This document shows, in pieces, positions 55,304 to 64,000 of a stretch of 64,000 bases of DNA. The DNA lies in assembly GCA_946902985.2 (NCBI GenBank), contig OX336392.1, forward strand, positions 462,732,693-462,796,692, read 5' to 3'. The notes below the pieces were generated by a model. The model saw nothing but the letters and a program-made list of their open reading frames with translations. It had not been told where the DNA came from and searched no databases. The DNA comes from Meconema thalassinum (Eukaryota > Arthropoda > Insecta > Orthoptera > Tettigoniidae). The position numbers were made by a program, and so were the translations under genes. Numbering within the stretch: the stretch's first letter is position 1; each line of letters starts with the position of its first letter.

Positions 55304-56417
55304 TGGCTTTTTTGCTGAAGACATCACAAGGCTTTTTTTTTATCACTGCATGACCTCCTCCTACTTTCTATGGAATGGGAATTTTTATGAGCAGACTGAG
55401 GGTGTGGCCAGGGGTAGTTCTCTCTCTCCTGTTGTGGCTAATTTCTTCATGGAGAACTTTGAAGAGAAAGCTTTGTCGTCGGCTCCTTTCAAACCGAAGA
55501 TCTGGTGGCGTTATGTGGATGACACGTTCGTTGTTTGGACGGAAGGTGAGGAAAATCTTAGCCATTTCCTGGATCACCTTAATCTCCAGCACCCTTCTAT
55601 TTGTTTCACCATGGAAAAGGAATCTGACGGCAAAATACCGTTTTTAGATGTTCTCGTCACCAAGAAAGAGGATGGATCTTTAGGACACAGCGTTTTTCGT
55701 AAGCCAACACACACCAATAGATATCTCCACGCAAGTTCTCACCACCACCCTGCCCAGAAACATGGTATCCTTACAACTCTAACTACCCGGGCTAGGAGGA
55801 TTTGTGAAGTGTCTTCTTTACAAGAAGAAATTAATACCTTGCGAACCACCTTTGAGAGCAACGGTTATAGCAAGGCTTTGATCTCTAAGGTTCTGAAACC
55901 AACAAATAATAATAGGACGTCAGTTGAGAAAAGAGATGTAAGAGGAACTGCTTACCTACCTTACGTACATAACACGACGGATCGTATTGCTAAAATCCTA
56001 CGTCGGTACAACATACGGACTGTATTTGGAACTTCTGTTAAGATTAGGCAACTCCTGCGACCAACTAAGGACAGTTTGCCTAAATTGCAACAACCGGGTA
56101 TCTACAGAGTTCCCTGTACTTGTGGCAAGGTTTACATCGGGCAGACTTCGAGAACAATATGCACTCGCATTAAGGAACATAATAGATGTATCTGGCTCAT
56201 TCAACCTGATAAATCAGCTGTTGCCGATCATGCATTAACACCTGGCCATGATGTCATGTTCCAAGGAGTGGATGTTCTTGCCCGTATAAAGCAATATCGT
56301 CCCAGGATCATCAGGGAGGCGGTTGAAATACGTAAACACCCAGATAATTTCAACCGCGACACCGGCTACAATCTCAGTGAATCCTGGCTACCTATTATCA
56401 GAACCCTGAGAAAGTAA
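55281..56417 (+). CDS. Penelope RT (C-terminal half) and GIY-YIG endonuclease, main copy
   Basis: This is nearly identical to 52799-53866 but belongs to the longer copy. YVDDTF is intact near 55512. The B-motif reads EGVARGSSLSP where the upstream copy has DGVAMGSPLSP. The change of Met to Arg and Pro to Ser in this conserved RT motif may impair function. GIY-YIG motifs are at about 56097-56146. The true protein start is upstream in the shifted frames, so the first 10 residues here are not real. Confidence 0.85.
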   Translation: MMVLCLIDGFFAEDITRLFFYHCMTSSYFLWNGNFYEQTEGVARGSSLSPVVANFFMENFEEKALSSAPFKPKIWWRYVDDTFVVWTEGEENLSHFLDHLNLQHPSICFTMEKESDGKIPFLDVLVTKKEDGSLGHSVFRKPTHTNRYLHASSHHHPAQKHGILTTLTTRARRICEVSSLQEEINTLRTTFESNGYSKALISKVLKPTNNNRTSVEKRDVRGTAYLPYVHNTTDRIAKILRRYNIRTVFGTSVKIRQLLRPTKDSLPKLQQPGIYRVPCTCGKVYIGQTSRTICTRIKEHNRCIWLIQPDKSAVADHALTPGHDVMFQGVDVLARIKQYRPRIIREAVEIRKHPDNFNRDTGYNLSESWLPIIRTLRK

Positions 56418-56518
56418 TTCACTGCTGCTTTCCGTTGTCCCTAACATGGGGCTATAATGGCGTCCATCTTTGGGCACCTTCTATATGTTCTTTGTTGCTT
56501 TCTCTTAGCAATCATTGT

Positions 56519-56591
56519 CGTATTCCAGATTATTCCTGACGAAGAAAGGCATGGTTTCTTTCGAAACGCGTCGAGTTTTAATATAATAAAC
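56519..56591 (+). ncRNA. Hammerhead-ribozyme-like motif, pseudo-LTR 2
   Basis: This copy of the motif is 2551 bp downstream: CTGACGA at 56536-56542, GAAA at 56563-56566, GTC ending at 56572. The sequence is unchanged from the first copy across core and stems. Two sites could in principle release a unit of 2551 nt. Confidence 0.6.
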
Positions 56592-56683
56592 ACGGCATAA
56601 GCCCAAAATTCAACATTATGAATAGTAACTACATACTTACTGTACTGTAATTGAATTGACAATATTTACAAAATTTAAATGAT

Positions 56684-57419
56684 GATGATGATGATGATAA
56701 TTGTTGTTTTAAGGGGCCTAACATCTAGGTTATCGGCCCCTGATGGTTTGGGTGATCGTGAAGATGAAAATGAAAAGCGAACTTAAAACTAAAACTAACT
56801 ACTAACCTACATACTAGAAGAAGAAATGGAAAATTAAAGCAGAATAAGGCAAATAAAGGACAGAAGGAAAAGAAATGCCCTCAACCCTCGGAAAAGGCGG
56901 ATTGAGGGACTTGGAAGGAAGGAGAGCCATGAAAGGCATATAGGAAAGTGAAAGAGGAGAGGGTCCGCCCCAAAGGTAAGGGACAAAAGAGGAAAACGGA
57001 CCCAGCTCAGGAATCCCTCGGGGTCGCCAACTCCCGAACTCACCAGCCGTGAGCCCCTGAGGGTGTAGCATTATCTAGGGTGCACCAGAAGTGGTGGGGC
57101 TACATACACCCTGCCTCCTTAAGGGCCTAGAGCACAAGGCAGGAGGTAAAAGGAAGAGAAAAAGAAGGCTGACCCCTCGCAGAAGGAGGGTATCAGAAAA
57201 GATGAGACAAGGGCCAATTAAGGCGGGAAAGGAAGAGACTCCCTAGGCCTCGGATACCCTAATACCGTCGGGGTCAGAAGAGAACAAGAGTTGACCAAGT
57301 GAGGTCGACAGGAAAGAAGACAGAGAGGAGCCCGGCACAAGTAAGTGGAAGCAATGCCGGACTCGGCTGGGGCCCCGTGGTCGCCAACCCACGCCCACAA
57401 GATGTGAGCCCCTGGGGGA
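56684..57419 (-). mobile_element. 0.74-kb retroposon, clean copy with 14-bp TSD
   Basis: AAAATTTAAATGAT occurs at 56670-56683 and 57420-57433 and borders the element directly. The long target duplication and the (ATC)n tail at 56684-56698 (minus-strand reading) indicate target-primed insertion, with 5' end TCCCCCAGGGGCTCACATC at 57419 and 3' text GGGGCCGATAACCTAG...CCTTAAAACAACAATTATC. There is no tRNA-like box pair, and frames are not conserved between copies. The partner LINE is unknown. The (AAC)/(ATC)-type tail suggests an RTE-like machinery (inference). Confidence 0.82.
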
Positions 57420-57448
57420 AAAATTTAAATGATAATCTGGTAGCAAAA

Positions 57449-57501
57449 GTATCTACCCCGTCCCGGATTCGAACCCGAGATCTCTAGGTAGGTCGGTAGA
57501 T
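57449..57501 (-). mobile_element. tRNA-like hairpin fragment with box B
   Basis: GTATCTACC (57449-57457) is inverted at 57493-57501, forming a stem like an acceptor stem. On the minus strand GGTTCGAATCC (box B) sits where a T-arm would be. The 53-nt length is too short for a tRNA and there is no box A, so this is a deleted tRNA-derived SINE head or a tRNA relic. Confidence 0.5.
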
Positions 57502-57742
57502 ACCCACAAAACCTCAAAGCAGACATTATAAATTAAAGATATTACGTAAGTTTATTTTATACATAACCTATAAACACATCACCCTGAAAAGGTACTAACG
57601 GTTTGATTGCTGTAAAAGAACCGTCTAAATATTTCGGATGCTCGCCATTTTGGATTGTTATATGTATAGGCCATATACTTGTTAATGAAGTAAAAAATAC
57701 GTAAAATAATCATGAAATATTCATGAAGTATGCTCAAGAATG

Positions 57743-57900
57743 GCGGCTTTGGTGGCGTAGTCGGTAGCATGCTGAGCTTCCATGCCCAATATAGCGGGTT
57801 CAAACCCGGCCGAAGCCGTCGGATGGAATATTCTGAGTCTCGTAGAAAGATAAAATTGATTAATAAGACCTCAGATAAATAATTAGCAGACTTCACCAAA
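57743..57900 (+). mobile_element. tRNA-derived SINE-like sequence
   Basis: 57745-57817 is 73 nt with 7 paired bases between its ends (GGCTTTG with CGAAGCC), box A GGCGTAGTCGGTAGCATG and box B GGTTCAAACCC. The D-arm does not pair and the candidate anticodon loop has nine bases, so I do not call a tRNA gene. The sequence continues past the tRNA-like part without a clear end. Confidence 0.55.
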
Positions 57901-58107
57901 GTCAAAAGTGCGATTCTCCGCTACTTCAAAGAGCATTGTATAAGCTCTCAGCTTCTCGTAGCTTTCTGGGTGTGTTCAAAGGTACCACATCCCATCATAA
58001 ATGTGCTGTCGTGAAAAATATCACATGAACCTTAGCTCAGCGTGTTCATCTGCCTCTCCGTCGTTTCAAATAAAATGTTGGGACGATATTTTTACTTGAC
58101 TCAAAGT
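57901..58107. other. Flank of Gypsy element, possible 3' UTR or LTR
   Basis: This lies just after the integrase stop in minus-strand reading, where a polypurine tract and LTR would be expected. The other LTR is outside the window, so the LTR cannot be defined. Confidence 0.3.
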
Positions 58108-59926
58108 TCATTCATAAGTGATATTTTTTATATTAGCTGCGTTGAAGGTTCCAATGCGCTCTCCTGTCCGAATGTCTTCAATCACATAACTTCCATTGTT
58201 CAGAGGTTGTCGGATACGACTCGGGGCCATAATATAAAGACAGAAATTTCCCATATATGCGGTCTATAGGACTTGAAATTCCGGGTCTCCTTATAAGGAA
58301 AAGGTCTTCCGCAACTAGTGGTTCTCTGAATCTCTGGCGTCTAGTTCTCCTCAAACGTTTGGCAGCTTGTCTGTCCAAGGTGTCCCTTGCAGCTAAAAGT
58401 CTGCTGGCGTGTGATGGTTGTAAACAAGGTGGATTTACAATCACACGATTCCATATTCTCATCGGCATCTGGTTCAAATGCAAAACCATGGGTATTTGAC
58501 CAGTGCTCTCATGGACTGTTGAATTAATACATTTCGCCATGATAAGTAGGACTTCGGTCCATCGCCAGTGTTCTTTCTGACAATACAATCGACAGAATTT
58601 TGCGATAGTAGACATTACGCATTCTGCTGTGTTGCTCTCTGGATGGCGAATAGACGATAAAACATGACCTATCTCCAACTCGTTCATGGCATTAGCAAAT
58701 TCTGCGGAGGTGTACTGTGATCCATGATCAGTCAACAGGAATTGTGGCTTTCCTGCCTCCGGTATCACTTGTCGTCTAATTCTCTGGATAATCTGGTGTG
58801 CGGCGGCTTTCTGAATCGGATGAAGCATCGTATATTTCGTGAACACATCAATAGTTACAACAATGAAGCGATTCCCACGGCGGGCCTTTGGTATTGGGCC
58901 ATAAAGGTCCTGTGCGTATAACTCTCTAGGTTGAGTTGGGAGTATTGGTCTAGGTGGTTCCTTCAACAAGTGTGACGTGTACTTGTTCCGCTGGCATGCA
59001 TCGCAAGCACGTAAACACTGTCTAACGGTGGTTCCTAGCCTTTTCCAAGTAAAAAACTCCTTGATGGTTGCAATGGTCTTGTCAGTCCCACCATGTCCAA
59101 TGGATAGATGAACCATAAGAATGACAGATTCTTGATATCTCCTAGGAATAACTGCACGACGTTGAGTGTGGTCCTCGTCCACAAACTTATACAAGACACG
59201 ATGATAGATCAAATAGTCATCTGCAACAGCAGCAATCCTCGCATAGTGAGCATCCTGTGGATCCATTCGTCGTTCCAGGAAACGGATAATATGCCTGAGT
59301 TCCTCCTCACGTCGTTGTCCTTCTGGTAGATGACGAAGTCGGCGAAGGTGTTCCTCGCATTCTCCTTCGATGTCAATGGCATTCACAGTGGCTTCAGGAT
59401 TCCGGCTGAGTATGTCGGCCAACACATTGTCTCTGCCTGGTCGGTAAACAATTTCCAAGTCAAACTGTTGGAGAAACAGCGTCCAACGTGTGATCCTGTC
59501 GCTTGCCAGTCTTGTTCGTACGATGAAGGTCAGCGCATGGTGATCGGTCCTCACAATAATCCTCTGTCCTAACAAACGTTTCTGCCAGTACTCAAGTGCG
59601 TAGACAATCGCAAGTGCTTCAATCTCAGTGGTGAAATAATGAGATTCATGCGCTCTCAAACGTCGACTTAAGAAAGCGATGTAATGACGTTTCTTCTCAT
59701 CATCCTCCTGCAGTAGGATGGCACCTATTCCAATCGCAGATGCATCAGTCTCTAGAATAAAATTCCGGGAGTAGTCTGGATATTCTAACTGAATCGAATC
59801 AACCAGCATCTGTTTAGCTTTTCTGAAAGCTGTCTGGCACTCGTCATTCCAAGCCCATCTGCAATTCTTCTTCAGTAAACCTTGCAGTGGTGCGACAGTC
59901 CCAGAATACCTCACAATGAGCAGCAA
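58108..59926 (-). CDS. Gypsy RNase H and integrase
   Basis: RNase H opens with FILETDASAIGIGAILLQ near 59760, then ALEYWQKRLLGQ and VRTDHHALTFI near 59540. The integrase zinc region is HLSIGHGGTDKT near 59110 and CDACQRNK near 58995. The DDE core has YAQDLYGPIPK near 58910, LLTDHGSQY near 58730 and SNTAECVMST near 58620, so all three acidic residues are present. The open frame closes at 58178, but the family-like end (GERIGTFNAANIKNI) continues in the next frame to a stop at 58108-58110, indicating an indel near 58215. Confidence 0.88.
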
Positions 59927-61330
59927 AGAATTGGAGAATTCCTAGGAATTGTCTCACGTGTTTCACACGGGTTGGCGTTGGAAATGCAGCAACGGTTCTG
60001 ATATTTGCCGGATTCGGCCTGTATCCATCTCCATTAATTATGTGTCCCACAAATTTTACTTCTCTCTGGAAGAATCGACACTTGTCGAACTTCACTTTAA
60101 AATTGGCCTGTCGAAGATTCTCAAAAACAAGGCGTAAGGTTGTTAAATGTTCTTCCTCCGTTTCCGAAGCTATGATGATGTCATCCACGTAACATATCAC
60201 CTTCTGTTTCACTTCAGGAGTCAGCTTCGCATCAAGTGCTCTAATTAATGCAGCTCCGGCATTTTTCACTCCAAAGGGTAGTTTTCGAAAGACATAGGTG
60301 GTCTGATCGAACAGAAACCCTGCATACTTCTGAGTATGCTCAGATAATCTTATATGGTAGTAGGATTGTACCAAGTCCAATGACGAAAATATCTTCTTTC
60401 CCTTAAACTTCCTGAGGATGTCCCTAATCTTGGGCGGTCTGTCATGCTCAGGAGCTAAGCGTTCATTTAAGGCCCTTGCATCGAGACAAAGTCTCAAGCT
60501 TCCATCCACCTTAACCACAGGTGTTATAGGATTCAAGAAAGGAGTCGGTGACTTCTTGATTGTACCTGTTGCTTCCATCTCATGGATCTTCTTAGCAGCT
60601 TCCTCGCGGTGTTTCTCTGCGATGGGATAAATCTTCTTATGGAATGGAGAATCATCCAGTAGTACAAGATCATACTCGTAGTCCAATATCTCACCAGGCG
60701 TGGTGTCGAATATATCCTCGTATTCGCTTAATATTGCATCTAGCTTCTCTCGTATGGGTGCTGATAATTGTTCTGCCTCTTCGTCGGCATCTTGTGTCTC
60801 CTCAATTTCCTTGCCATTTAAATTCTCAACAACGTTGACTTCGGATTCAAATTCCGGTTCTTCCTCTACTAAGTTCATTTGAATGGGTTCGTTCGGCTTA
60901 AACTCCACCGTATTACGTCCCATATCAATGATTCCATCATACTTCCGAATGAAGTCTGCACCCAATATGGCATCAAGATGCAAGCCTTTCATCACAAGAA
61001 ATTCGTGCAAGTACACGTGGCTCGAAATTTTCAAAGTGCATAGAATCTGGATTTTGCACGTTACAACACGGTCAGGTATGACTCCTCTGACTCTTACTGC
61101 AGAAACTGGCAGCTCTGTCACCTCAGAGTTTGCTTTCAGTCTGGCATGGCAATCGGCGGAAATGAGACTTATCATCGCCCCAGTATCGATGAGAATGACT
61201 ACGTCACATCCATTCAGGGTAGCTACAATCTTCGGTAGACGCGTCAATTCGTAGTTGTGGTTCGTCGTTCGTCTAATAGATCTTCCTGAATTGGCTCCCA
61301 GAGTAAGATGGTGGCAGTTACTCTGTGCTC
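59844..61330 (-). CDS. Gypsy protease and reverse transcriptase
   Basis: The aspartic protease shows VVILIDTGAMISLIS near 61195 and an ILGAD motif near 60960. A Glu-rich linker follows, then the RT: PITPVVKVDGSLRLCLDARA near 60510, FSSLDLVQSYYHI near 60390, the KLPFGVKNAGA block near 60265 and CYVDDIII at about 60175-60195. The frame is open from about 61330, just below the gag stop at 61345, so translation would need a frameshift at the gag-pol border as in many Gypsy elements. It closes at 59844, beyond the point where RNase H begins in another frame (indel near 59885). Confidence 0.85.
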
Positions 61331-61344
61331 AATCGGGTAAGAAT

Positions 61345-61983
61345 CTACTGGTTTTTCGGCGTTTTTTTTTCTTTCTTGGCGGGAAGTACCGGGCTGGTTT
61401 CGCTCCGTTTCTTCCGCCGAATCATTACGTGTTCCCTCGAAGTCGGGTTCTGATCTCCCCCTTCTTGTATCTCTTGGAGTTCTCGGAGTTGCTGAAGGTA
61501 TTCACGACTCTCCCGTGCTCTTCCTCTCCAGTCTGGATCGGTTTGGTATCTGGGGTCTCGATCTCTATTGTAACCTCTGCTATAGCGGTAATCCCTACGG
61601 ATGCTTCCGTGCTGTGGGTTCCGGCTATTATTCCCTCGGCGGTCGTTATCGTGACGACGGTCGTCGTTCGTCCCTCGATCAAAGCGCCGGTTCCAGTGAC
61701 TACGACGGTCATCTGTCTGGTCTCTAGCATATGGAGTGTTGTTCCATTCTCTCCGACCATGATTATAGTCATTGCGTTGTTCACGGCTCTCTTGAGTCTG
61801 TGTCTGCTGTGGCGTCTGCCACACTTTGTCCACAGTTGTCAAGTTAACACGTCGCTCTTCACGCCTGTCAGCCTTCTGCTGACGGTGTGTCGGAAACTGT
61901 TCGGTGTTAGCGTCCAATCGTCGCAAGATTTGATCGCACTGCTGAAAAGTGGATGCTCCAGCAGCGATCAATACACGTTGCAC
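61345..61983 (-). pseudogene. Gypsy gag C-terminal Arg-rich part
   Basis: This continues the capsid in the frame after the gag break: the QYPADVQRVLIAAGASTFQQ stretch just upstream, then LRRLDANTEQF, then a strongly basic Arg/Asp/Asn-rich tail (RRDYRYSRGYNRDRDPRY near 61590). There is no CCHC zinc knuckle. The Arg-rich tail probably binds RNA instead. Stop at 61345-61347. Confidence 0.75.
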
Positions 61984-63802
61984 GTCTGCAGGGTATTGCC
62001 AGACGATGGTGTTTACCAGGTCTTGCTCTGACAGTGGGGGTTGTAAACAACGGAGTTTCGCAAGCTGGGTTGCGAAGTAGTTCGCATAGCGCGTCGGAGT
62101 GAGAGCTGTATCGGCGAGTGTACATCTCAGCTCTGATACTCTGCTGGATGTCGCTTGACCAGTAAGTCCTCAACAAGGCTTCTCTAAAATCTTGGTAGCC
62201 TACAAATGAGTAACGGAAGGCTCTAAACCAAGTGCTGGCTTGCCCCTCAAGCAAACGCTCAATAACTCGAAGCTCTCTCTCCGGAGTTACCATTGTGTCT
62301 CTCAAGTAGCTTTCCACGTTCGCCAAAAACTCTACTGGAGTGATGCCACTTCCAGTGCCTGAGAATCGAGCTGGTTGCTCCTCTCTCGAACGGATGATTG
62401 TTACGTTCCCCTGCGTGTGCGCGGGTCTGAACGAATTCGGCATATAGTTATGCGTTGGCGTACTCGTCTCTTGACTCTGTCGATTGGGTGCGGGTTGGAA
62501 AGGATGTGCGTCAAAGTTTAACGCTTGACTCTGCGCTGAACCGGTAAATTGAGATGGTTGCGGTTCCATGGGTGCGCTCGGTTGAAAATGTGTAGGCATA
62601 ATCCCTGCGGATTGCGATCCTGGTGTCGCCTGAGAGTCTCCCATCTGTGAGGGTAAATGTGTCTCTTGTGGATGCGTCTCCAGTCGGTCGAGACGTCTCT
62701 CGATAACTTCGAGCCCTGGGATAGTCTTAGCTGCGACCTTATTTCCCAGATCGTTGAGCTTCAATTCTATTATTTCAACTTTGCCTTTGAGGTTGGTGTC
62801 GACTTCGCGAATAGCCGTCCTCAAATTGTATCTGAGGTCTAACCTCTCGGTTATCGTGACTTCCTCGAATCGTTTCTGTAGGCAGTCGATTTCTTCCTCG
62901 ACTTTTGACATGTTGTCCTGGATCCTACCAACGTCATCTTTGACCTCGGCTACCTTTGCCTCCATAGTGGTCTTATGTTCATTGAGGTCACCCCTCAACA
63001 TCATGACATCGATCTTATTCTCCTCGCGATTAACATCAATCGTTTCACGTAGCCCTGTTACTGTCTCAGTTAATTCCGTAATATTCTTTCTGTTTGTGTT
63101 CAACTCGTCCTTGACCTCGACAATCGTCTTGACGTTGTTGTTGACTGCGTTCGCTGCACCTCTCATCAGTATGAGACCTATATTCATGGTGGCCATGTCC
63201 TTCTTGACGGTGTCCATGAATCCCTCGACGTGAGTTAATCGAGTCCCAAATTCTTCTCGAGTATGCTCAAAGTCGGCCCTCATATCAATCTGGACTCTGT
63301 TAATCGTTGTCTGGATCTGAGCGGTGTGCTCCTCTAATCGGGTCTGCACGTCCTCCCTAGCTCTATTCATCTGATCGGTTAAACTATCTATACGCTGGTT
63401 AGCCTCCTGATGGTGTCGTATAACATCAACTCTAACAGCTGCTAAACCTGCCGTAAGATCATTCCTAGCCTCTACTCTATAAGCGTCCATGTCGGCCCTG
63501 ACCTGCGATAGATCAGTCCTAACATTATTGATTGACTGTGTGTTGATCTCAAGATCCTGTCTAATTTGGTCCACATGACCACTTACATTGTTAATTGACT
63601 GGGTGTTAACTTCTAAATCCTGTCTAACTTGGTCCACATGACCACTTACAGTGTTGACAGCTTGGGTATTTTCACCTAAGTCACCTCTTACATCACCTAA
63701 ATCAGTCCTTACAGTACCTAAGTCAGCAGTAATCTGCTGGAGATTGGCATTGGCACCTGCCATCATCTCTCCAAACACACGACGAATTGTTTCCTCATCC
63801 AT
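61907..63802 (-). CDS. Gypsy gag with long coiled coil (631 aa)
   Basis: The start is ATG 63802 (MDEETIRRVFGEMMAGANAN). Residues about 20-370 form an extended coiled coil containing internal repeats of about 21 residues (VDQVRQDLEVNTQSINNVSG and variants, three times around residues 50-115). A Gln/Pro/Ser linker follows (about 385-480), then a capsid-type domain (EFLANVESYLRDTM, then ASTWFRAFRYSFVGYQDFRE near residue 550). The end from about residue 574 is out of frame, because the true capsid continues in the frame of 61345-61983 (break near 62085). Such a long N-terminal coiled coil is unusual for Gypsy gag. Confidence 0.8.
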   Translation of the reverse strand: MDEETIRRVFGEMMAGANANLQQITADLGTVRTDLGDVRGDLGENTQAVNTVSGHVDQVRQDLEVNTQSINNVSGHVDQIRQDLEINTQSINNVRTDLSQVRADMDAYRVEARNDLTAGLAAVRVDVIRHHQEANQRIDSLTDQMNRAREDVQTRLEEHTAQIQTTINRVQIDMRADFEHTREEFGTRLTHVEGFMDTVKKDMATMNIGLILMRGAANAVNNNVKTIVEVKDELNTNRKNITELTETVTGLRETIDVNREENKIDVMMLRGDLNEHKTTMEAKVAEVKDDVGRIQDNMSKVEEEIDCLQKRFEEVTITERLDLRYNLRTAIREVDTNLKGKVEIIELKLNDLGNKVAAKTIPGLEVIERRLDRLETHPQETHLPSQMGDSQATPGSQSAGIMPTHFQPSAPMEPQPSQFTGSAQSQALNFDAHPFQPAPNRQSQETSTPTHNYMPNSFRPAHTQGNVTIIRSREEQPARFSGTGSGITPVEFLANVESYLRDTMVTPERELRVIERLLEGQASTWFRAFRYSFVGYQDFREALLRTYWSSDIQQSIRAEMYTRRYSSHSDALCELLRNPACETPLFTTPTVRARPGKHHRLAIPCRRATCIDRCWSIHFSAVRSNLATIGR

Positions 63803-64000
63803 GACAAGAAAATTATTTGAGAAAGAGAGGGATCAATCTCTAATGGAACTTACAGCTATGATTAGTTACTTGGTGGTATAAAGCTTGTTTCATTTAAATA
63901 AACATCACGAGTACAGCTGGAGTATGCAAACTAAGTGCTTCTACATTTACGAAGACAACGGCGAGCAAAGCAAAGTATTACATTTACTCAGGATGAGGCA
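63803..64000. other. Leader upstream of Gypsy gag, runs off window
   Basis: This is the expected 5' leader. Neither a primer-binding site nor an LTR edge could be fixed, because the window ends here. Confidence 0.35.

Larger units (their letters stand above)
52790..56628 (+). mobile_element. Penelope-like element in partial tandem (pseudo-LTR) form
   Basis: 52790-54077 and 55341-56628 are direct repeats of 1288 bp with few differences. They are the 3' half of the element repeated upstream of a longer copy. This pseudo-LTR arrangement is typical of Penelope-like elements, which encode an RT related to telomerase plus a GIY-YIG endonuclease. The body between (54078-55340) supplies the N-terminal half. 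Two frameshifts break the body ORF, so the copy is probably inactive. Confidence 0.88.
58108..63802 (-). mobile_element. Gypsy-class LTR retrotransposon, internal region
   Basis: The minus-strand order is gag (63802 to 61345), protease, RT, RNase H, integrase (ending at 58108), the Gypsy order. LTRs are not visible. 63803-64000 would be the 5' leader. There are frame breaks in gag (about 62085), between RT and RNase H (about 59885) and near the integrase end (about 58215). No envelope frame is present. Confidence 0.88.

Noticed and set aside
57745..57817. Functional tRNA gene (73 nt, paired ends, box A and B)
   Set aside because: The D-arm does not pair and the anticodon loop would be nine bases. 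Sequence continues as in a SINE, so I call it tRNA-derived.
1..64000. CRISPR arrays, bacterial operons, rRNA genes
   Set aside because: None present. All tandem arrays seen have long units without spacer-repeat structure, and the gene content is eukaryotic transposons.

Overview
The window is 64 kb of non-coding-rich, transposon-packed eukaryotic DNA. There are no operons and no bacterial-style gene packing. Almost every long reading frame belongs to a retrotransposon or DNA transposon, and host-like coding sequence is limited to short exon-like pieces with splice signals. The element mix (I-, RTE-, CR1/Jockey-like LINEs, BEL/Pao, Gypsy, a Penelope-like element, pogo and hAT relatives, tRNA-derived SINEs) fits a large arthropod genome, most likely an insect. 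An orthopteroid (polyneopteran) insect is my guess from the type of short retroposon, not something the sequence proves.

Layout. 1-2145 is unassigned AT-rich DNA. 2146-2521 is one copy of a dispersed repeat whose partner lies in reverse at 51420-51806. 2522-6050 holds broken pieces of an RTE-type LINE mixed with copies of a 0.74 kb retroposon. 7739-13591 is a nearly full-length I-type LINE bounded by an 11-bp target-site duplication but carrying several lesions. 13950-14590 holds two SINE copies.

14728-29138 is the most striking object: two arms of about 6.17 kb in inverted orientation, roughly 99.5% identical by eye, around a 2.07 kb centre that carries one intact 280-residue FLYWCH-type zinc-finger gene. 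The outer tips carry paired TGACGTCA palindromes and subterminal repeats. I see no target-site duplication. It may be a giant-TIR transposon, an inverted segmental duplication kept alike by gene conversion, or an assembly product.

29729-30521 is a TA-flanked fold-back element. 30650-34111 is a second inverted-repeat composite around a LINE on the minus strand. 34587-35038 holds exon-like fragments, one of them THAP-like. 36040-37010 is a tandem array of about 293 bp period.

37997-51330 is a nested stack. A pogo/Tigger-like transposase gene is split in two (38005-38235 and 50679-51330). Between the halves lie a CR1-like LINE on the minus strand with an esterase-type ORF1, a 5.9 kb BEL/Pao element inserted in that ORF1 (5-bp target duplication), a truncated LINE tail inserted in its RT (10-bp target duplication), and a non-autonomous hAT element (8-bp target duplication) that itself carries a SINE.

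52080-52789 is a second tandem array of about 294 bp period. 52790-56628 is a Penelope-like element in partial tandem arrangement with hammerhead-ribozyme-like motifs in both pseudo-LTRs. 56684-57419 is a clean copy of the 0.74 kb retroposon with a 14-bp target duplication. 57449-57900 holds tRNA-derived SINE pieces. 58108-63802 is a Gypsy-class LTR retrotransposon on the minus strand that runs up to the window edge.

Most autonomous elements here are dead (frameshifts, CGA-to-TGA stops, internal deletions). The intact exceptions are the FLYWCH reading frame, the 3' half of the Penelope ORF, and long parts of the BEL and Gypsy ORFs. Non-autonomous families (SINEs, retroposon, hAT and mariner-like fold-backs) would depend on enzymes encoded elsewhere.
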